Assembly (NCBI GenBank): GCA_002321395.1
Contig: DCMK01000016.1
Location: 2,279 to 17,946 of the forward strand
From: Caryophanales bacterium UBA1624
GTDB lineage: Bacteria > Bacillota_I > Bacilli_A > RFN20 > CAG-826
DNA length: 15,668 nt
Direction: 5' to 3'
Positions 12,891 to 15,668 of the stretch are shown in pieces (within the stretch, counting starts at the first letter, position 1; every line of letters begins with the position of its first letter). The position numbers and the translations under genes were made by a program. Below the pieces are notes generated by a model, which had not been told where the DNA came from, searched no databases, and saw only the letters and a list, made by a program, of their open reading frames with translations.

Positions 12891-14273
12891 ATGGCAACCC
12901 TTTCCGATGAGAAGAAGGCCCTGAAGGAAGCCCTCCGCAAAAAGACTTCCGAGCTTTCCTCCTTCCGCCTCTCCCACCCCAACCGCAAAACCTGGGGCGA
13001 GAAGGAGAAGAAGCAGGAAGCCGCCCTGAAAGAAGAGATCGAGGGGATCAAGTTCCGCCTCGGGAACTTCGGCATCACCTACGATCAGAAGCTCGTCGAT
13101 GACCACATCATCCTCAGCGTCCGCCACCTGAAGCAGTTCTTCAAGGCCGGCGAATACAAAACCAAAGCCGTCCACGACGTCAGCTTCGACGTCAAAGAAG
13201 GGGAGTGCTTCGGTCTCGTCGGGGAATCCGGATGCGGAAAAACGACGACCGGCCGCTGCGTGATCGGCCTTTACGACATCACCTCCGGCGCCATTTATTA
13301 CAAAGGCTACCGCATCGCCGCCGGCGATCGGTGGAACCGCAAAGAGATCAAATGGAGCAACATCCACGCCAAAGAGAAGATCGCCTCTTTGCGCGAGCAG
13401 GAGCACTGTCAGATCGTCGACGCCACCGCCCCCGGCGAGGCCGAGGCCATCAAGGAGCGGTTCCAAAAGGAAATCGACGCGATCGAGCAGGCCCAAAAAG
13501 CCCACGTCGAGGAGCAGAAAGCCCTCATCAAGCAGATTCATTACGACGATAAGCACGTCAATTCGAGGCTCCGGAACCAGATCCAGATGATCTTCCAGGA
13601 CCCGATCGACTCCCTCGACCCGAGGATGACGGTCGAGGACATCATCACCGAAGGCCTGCACATCCAAGGCAAATACAACAAAGAGGAGAACCGCAAGACG
13701 GTGGAAGCGGTGCTCAAGCGCGTCGGGCTCATCCCCGAATACGCCTCGCGCTACCCCCACGAATTCTCCGGCGGCCAGCGTCAGAGGATCGGCATCGCCC
13801 GCGCTTTGGTCATGAACCCCAAATTGCTCATCTGCGATGAGCCGATCTCGGCCTTGGACGTCTCCATCCGCGCCCAGGTCCTCAACTTGCTCAACCAGAT
13901 CAAGGAGGAAATGGGCCTCACGATGCTCTTCATCGCCCACGACCTGTCCGTGGTCAAATACTTCTGCGACCGCATCGCCGTGATGTATTTCGGGAACATG
14001 GTCGAGCTCGCCGACAGCGATGAGCTCTTCGCCCACCCCCTCCATCCTTATACCAAAGCCCTGCTTTCCGCCATCCCCAAGCCCGACCCCCACAGCGAGA
14101 AGAATCGCGTCCGCACGGTCTATGACCCCTCGACCGCCCACGACTATTCCTCCTCCAAGCCGAGCTTCCGCGAAGTCCTGCCGGGGCATTTCGTCCTCTG
14201 CAACGACGAGGAAGAGGAAAAATACCGCCTCGAAGCCGCCCGGCTCGACGCGGAGAAAGGGGAATCCAAATGA
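12891..14273 (+). CDS. oppF: Oligopeptide ABC importer, ATPase OppF with N-terminal coiled coil and insert
   Basis: Second ATPase of the importer, 460 aa against about 310-340 for typical OppF. Residues 1-70 form a Lys/Glu-rich, coiled-coil-like extension before the ABC domain begins at about 73 (HIILSVRHLKQFF). Walker A is GESGCGKT (111-118), Q-loop Gln236 lies in MIFQDPIDSLDPRM, the signature is FSGGQRQR (292-299), Walker B is LLICDEP (Asp316, Glu317) and the switch His is 350. Between Walker A and Q-loop is an insert of about 70-80 residues (about 143-222) rich in Glu, Ala and Gln, at a different place from the OppD insert. The C-terminal HPYTKALLSAIPKPDP element is followed by a degenerate tail with a single Cys (GHFVLC) and an acidic end. 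Start: ATG 12891, ten bases after AAGGAGG; TTG 12885 is only four bases away and overlaps the oppD stop. Confidence 0.95.
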   Translation: MATLSDEKKALKEALRKKTSELSSFRLSHPNRKTWGEKEKKQEAALKEEIEGIKFRLGNFGITYDQKLVDDHIILSVRHLKQFFKAGEYKTKAVHDVSFDVKEGECFGLVGESGCGKTTTGRCVIGLYDITSGAIYYKGYRIAAGDRWNRKEIKWSNIHAKEKIASLREQEHCQIVDATAPGEAEAIKERFQKEIDAIEQAQKAHVEEQKALIKQIHYDDKHVNSRLRNQIQMIFQDPIDSLDPRMTVEDIITEGLHIQGKYNKEENRKTVEAVLKRVGLIPEYASRYPHEFSGGQRQRIGIARALVMNPKLLICDEPISALDVSIRAQVLNLLNQIKEEMGLTMLFIAHDLSVVKYFCDRIAVMYFGNMVELADSDELFAHPLHPYTKALLSAIPKPDPHSEKNRVRTVYDPSTAHDYSSSKPSFREVLPGHFVLCNDEEEEKYRLEAARLDAEKGESK

Positions 14274-14932
14274 AAAAGAAAACCCGCTTCGTTTTGGTCT
14301 GCGCCTTCTATGGGATTCTGCTCGCCTTGCTGATCCCCGTCTTCGTCTACGCCCTTTTGGCTTTCTCCGACCCGGCCAAATACAATTACCGGATCGCCTA
14401 CCTTCAGCAGGGGGAGGCGGTGGACGCTTACCTCCACACGGGGGAATACGCCGTCGCCTTGGTCTTCTTGGGCCTCCTTTTCGTGGGGCTGGCCCTCGGA
14501 TTGCTCTGTTGGATCCTCCGCCGGAAGTCCACCCAGATCGCCGTCTCCGTCCTTCTTTCCCTCATCGCCTTCGCCTATTGCCTTTCCCGCGCCGCCTATT
14601 GCTTCCATGATGGCAGCACCTCCGCGATCCCGGGGATCATGTATATTCTCTCTTCCCTCGGCATCGCCGGATCGATCGTCTTCTTCGTCAAGAAGACCCT
14701 CGATGGGGATTGCTCTTGGCCCTATTATCTTTGCCTGATCTGGGGCGCCGCGTTCCTGTTCGCGGCCTCGGCCACCAAATACTCCTATTCCATCCTCAAC
14801 GCCTTGGGGCATCAAGGCGACGTGGTCTATTGGGGATCTTATCTGATCAGCCGCATCGCGCTGCTCAGCTACGCCCTCTCCGCCTACCTCAACCTGAGTT
14901 TGGATTACGAGCCGGAAGCCAAACAAAGCTGA
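14270..14932 (+). CDS. Six-helix membrane protein of unknown function, last gene of the opp operon
   Basis: A 220-aa integral membrane protein I cannot assign to a family. Hydrophobic segments lie at about 7-31, 60-84, 88-108, 118-140, 149-170 and 184-208, with Lys-rich N-terminus and charged C-terminus (DYEPEAKQS) both probably cytoplasmic. The extracytoplasmic loop after helix 1 is FSDPAKYNYRIAYLQQGEAV. No catalytic motif or transporter signature is seen. The ATG lies within the oppF stop (ATGA, four-base overlap), and a terminator starts four bases after its own stop, so it is translationally coupled to oppF and ends the transcript. This makes a role tied to peptide uptake possible, but it may only be co-transcribed. 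Confidence 0.82.
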   Translation: MKKKTRFVLVCAFYGILLALLIPVFVYALLAFSDPAKYNYRIAYLQQGEAVDAYLHTGEYAVALVFLGLLFVGLALGLLCWILRRKSTQIAVSVLLSLIAFAYCLSRAAYCFHDGSTSAIPGIMYILSSLGIAGSIVFFVKKTLDGDCSWPYYLCLIWGAAFLFAASATKYSYSILNALGHQGDVVYWGSYLISRIALLSYALSAYLNLSLDYEPEAKQS

Positions 14933-14935
14933 AAG

Positions 14936-14960
14936 AAGCCTCCTTCGGGAGGTTTTTCTT
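14936..14960 (+). terminator. Intrinsic terminator of the opp operon
   Basis: AAGCCTCC-TTCG-GGAGGTTT: five G-C/A-T pairs plus a G-T and two A-T pairs around a UUCG tetraloop, with T residues at 14953-14957 and TT after one C. Confidence 0.9.
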
Positions 14961-14991
14961 GCGGATTGGGGAGAAACGCTCCATCCCCCTG

Positions 14992-14997
14992 TATAAT
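14992..14997 (+). promoter_or_regulatory. Consensus -10 element just before the DUF45 gene
   Basis: A perfect TATAAT ends seven bases before ATG 15005. No -35 match exists at 16-18 bases upstream (the region is GGGGAGAA); the nearest TTG, TTGCGG at 14959, is 27 bases away. The AAGGAGG that fills the seven bases touches the ATG directly, too close to act as a normal ribosome site. Confidence 0.45.
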
Positions 14998-15004
14998 AAG
15001 GAGG

Positions 15005-15628
15005 ATGGAAAAAACGGACTCACTGGTTTACCAAGGCAAGGAATATACCCTCCTCATCACCAAAAAGAGGGGCTGCAAAAACATCATCGTCCGTTTGGGC
15101 AAAGAAGGGGCCGTCAAGGTCTCCTGCCCCGTTTACTGCACCTATTCCCGGGCCAAGGAAGCCGCATCGAGGTGCTTAGGGAGCCTTTTGAAGAAAAAGG
15201 CTTCCATCCCTTCCTATTATTCAAACGGCACCCTTTATTACCTGGGGGAGAAGCACTTCGTCGGGGAGATGGGGGAGAAGGAGCTTTCCTCATTCCTCAA
15301 GAAGCTCTCCCTGCCGGTTTTCCAGCAGCGGGTCGAGCATTACCAGACGCTCATGGGCGTCCATCCCCCCTACAAAGTGAAGACGCGGACGATGAAGACC
15401 CGGTACGGGGTGAATTCAAGGAAAACCCATTCGATCACCTTGCAGAGCCAATTGATCTGCTTCCCCATCGAGGTCATCGATTCGGTCGTCGTCCACGAAT
15501 TGGCCCATCATTTCGAGTTCAACCACGGGGAGGGGTTCTACCGAATCGTCTACCGCTATTGCCCCGATTACAAAGCCCTCCACGCCCATTTGAGGAAAGG
15601 AGAATACGATGGAAAGAATCGCGTCTAG
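15005..15628 (+). CDS. YgjP-like (DUF45) metallopeptidase domain protein
   Basis: A 207-aa predicted soluble zinc-dependent protein of the YgjP/DUF45 (M48-like) family; cellular substrates of this family are poorly known. The zinc motif HELAHHFEFNH at 164-174 gives His164, Glu165, His168 and a third His174, the family pattern HExxHx5H. Preceding it, EVIDSVVVHELAH is typical. The upstream element usually reading TRWGSC or TRWGVC is TRYGVNS here, so Trp and Cys are lost, though the zinc site is whole. C-terminal YRYCPDYKALHAHLRKGEY also fits. The frame is open from a TTG at 14966, but ATG 15005 (MEKTDSLVYQGKEY) is chosen because the -10 at 14992 would start transcription at that ATG and family homology begins there. 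The next gene overlaps its 3' end by 20 bases. Confidence 0.87.
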   Translation: MEKTDSLVYQGKEYTLLITKKRGCKNIIVRLGKEGAVKVSCPVYCTYSRAKEAASRCLGSLLKKKASIPSYYSNGTLYYLGEKHFVGEMGEKELSSFLKKLSLPVFQQRVEHYQTLMGVHPPYKVKTRTMKTRYGVNSRKTHSITLQSQLICFPIEVIDSVVVHELAHHFEFNHGEGFYRIVYRYCPDYKALHAHLRKGEYDGKNRV

Positions 15629-15668
15629 GTCCAACCCGCGGATCAAAGAGCTCTGCGCCCTGAGGAAA
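15609..15668 (+). CDS. TrmH/SpoU-family RNA methyltransferase, N-terminal 20 codons only
   Basis: ATG 15609 opens the frame MERIASRSNPRIKELCALRK, which runs off the window. The pattern of a Ser, Asn-Pro-x-Ile-Lys and Leu-x-x-Leu-Arg-Lys is the conserved opening of the substrate-binding domain of TrmH-family 2'-O-ribose methyltransferases acting on rRNA or tRNA. AGGAAAGGAG lies just upstream, inside the end of the DUF45 gene, which it overlaps by 20 bases, so the two are probably co-transcribed. The catalytic SPOUT domain is outside the window, so the assignment rests on 20 residues. Confidence 0.65.
   Translation, partial: MERIASRSNPRIKELCALRK

Noticed and set aside
12780..14189. Long minus-strand open frame over oppF, and the similar one at 11326-12591 over oppD
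   Set aside because: Both are antisense to ATPases with complete Walker and signature motifs; they are composition artefacts.
1..15668. CRISPR arrays, tRNA or rRNA genes, insertion sequences, phage genes, defence systems
   Set aside because: Read on both strands; no repeat-spacer pattern, tRNA-like cloverleaf, transposase, integrase or defence motif was recognised.
1..15668. Mycoplasma genetic code (TGA as Trp)
   Set aside because: oppB, oppC, oppD, oppF, the DUF3899 gene and the six-helix protein gene end in TGA exactly where the families end or the next gene begins, and Trp is coded by TGG.

Overview
The window looks like a chromosomal piece of a GC-rich (roughly 58-60 % by eye) member of the Bacilli, probably a Mollicutes-related uncultured lineage. 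The evidence is sigma-A-type promoters, strong AAAGGAG-type ribosome sites, several short-signal lipoproteins with Ser-rich linkers, a DUF3899 membrane protein, and an oligopeptide transporter whose ATPases and substrate-binding protein have the enlarged, cysteine-poor form I associate with Mollicutes and their relatives. TGA ends at least oppB, oppC, oppD, oppF and two other genes, so the standard code is used and not the mycoplasma code. The taxonomic placement is inference.

Left part (1-4951, minus strand): the extreme left edge may hold the first codons of a leftward gene. Then come two monocistronic leftward genes, each with its own promoter and intrinsic terminator. One encodes a 715-aa lipoprotein with a Big_2 bacterial Ig-like domain. 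The other encodes a 715-aa lipoprotein with an M6-family zinc metalloprotease domain (HETGHMMGAPD). They are separated by a 378-base gap that contains a promoter, inverted repeats and a terminator but no gene I trust.

Centre (4976-5516, plus strand): a divergent promoter drives a small three-helix DUF3899 membrane protein that appears to be translated from a leaderless mRNA. A weak terminator and the oppA leader follow; the leader has a perfect 16-nt stem-loop capped by GCAA.

Right part (5517-14932, plus strand): oppA, a strong terminator, a candidate new promoter, then oppB-oppC-oppD-oppF and a six-helix membrane protein of unknown function, packed with overlaps or gaps of a few bases. This is a complete oligopeptide ABC importer, but four of its five subunits are enlarged. 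OppA has a C-terminal beta-rich domain, OppC has about 370 residues outside the membrane where the family has a few dozen, OppD and OppF carry charged helical insertions at different places in the ATPase fold, and OppF also has an N-terminal coiled-coil extension. The cysteine motif usual in the OppD C-terminus is absent.

Right edge (14992-15668): a YgjP-like (DUF45) metallopeptidase that again seems leaderless, overlapping the first 20 codons of a TrmH/SpoU-type RNA methyltransferase that runs off the window. A plausible joint role is surface proteolysis by the M6 lipoprotein followed by peptide import by Opp; this link rests only on proximity and known family roles.
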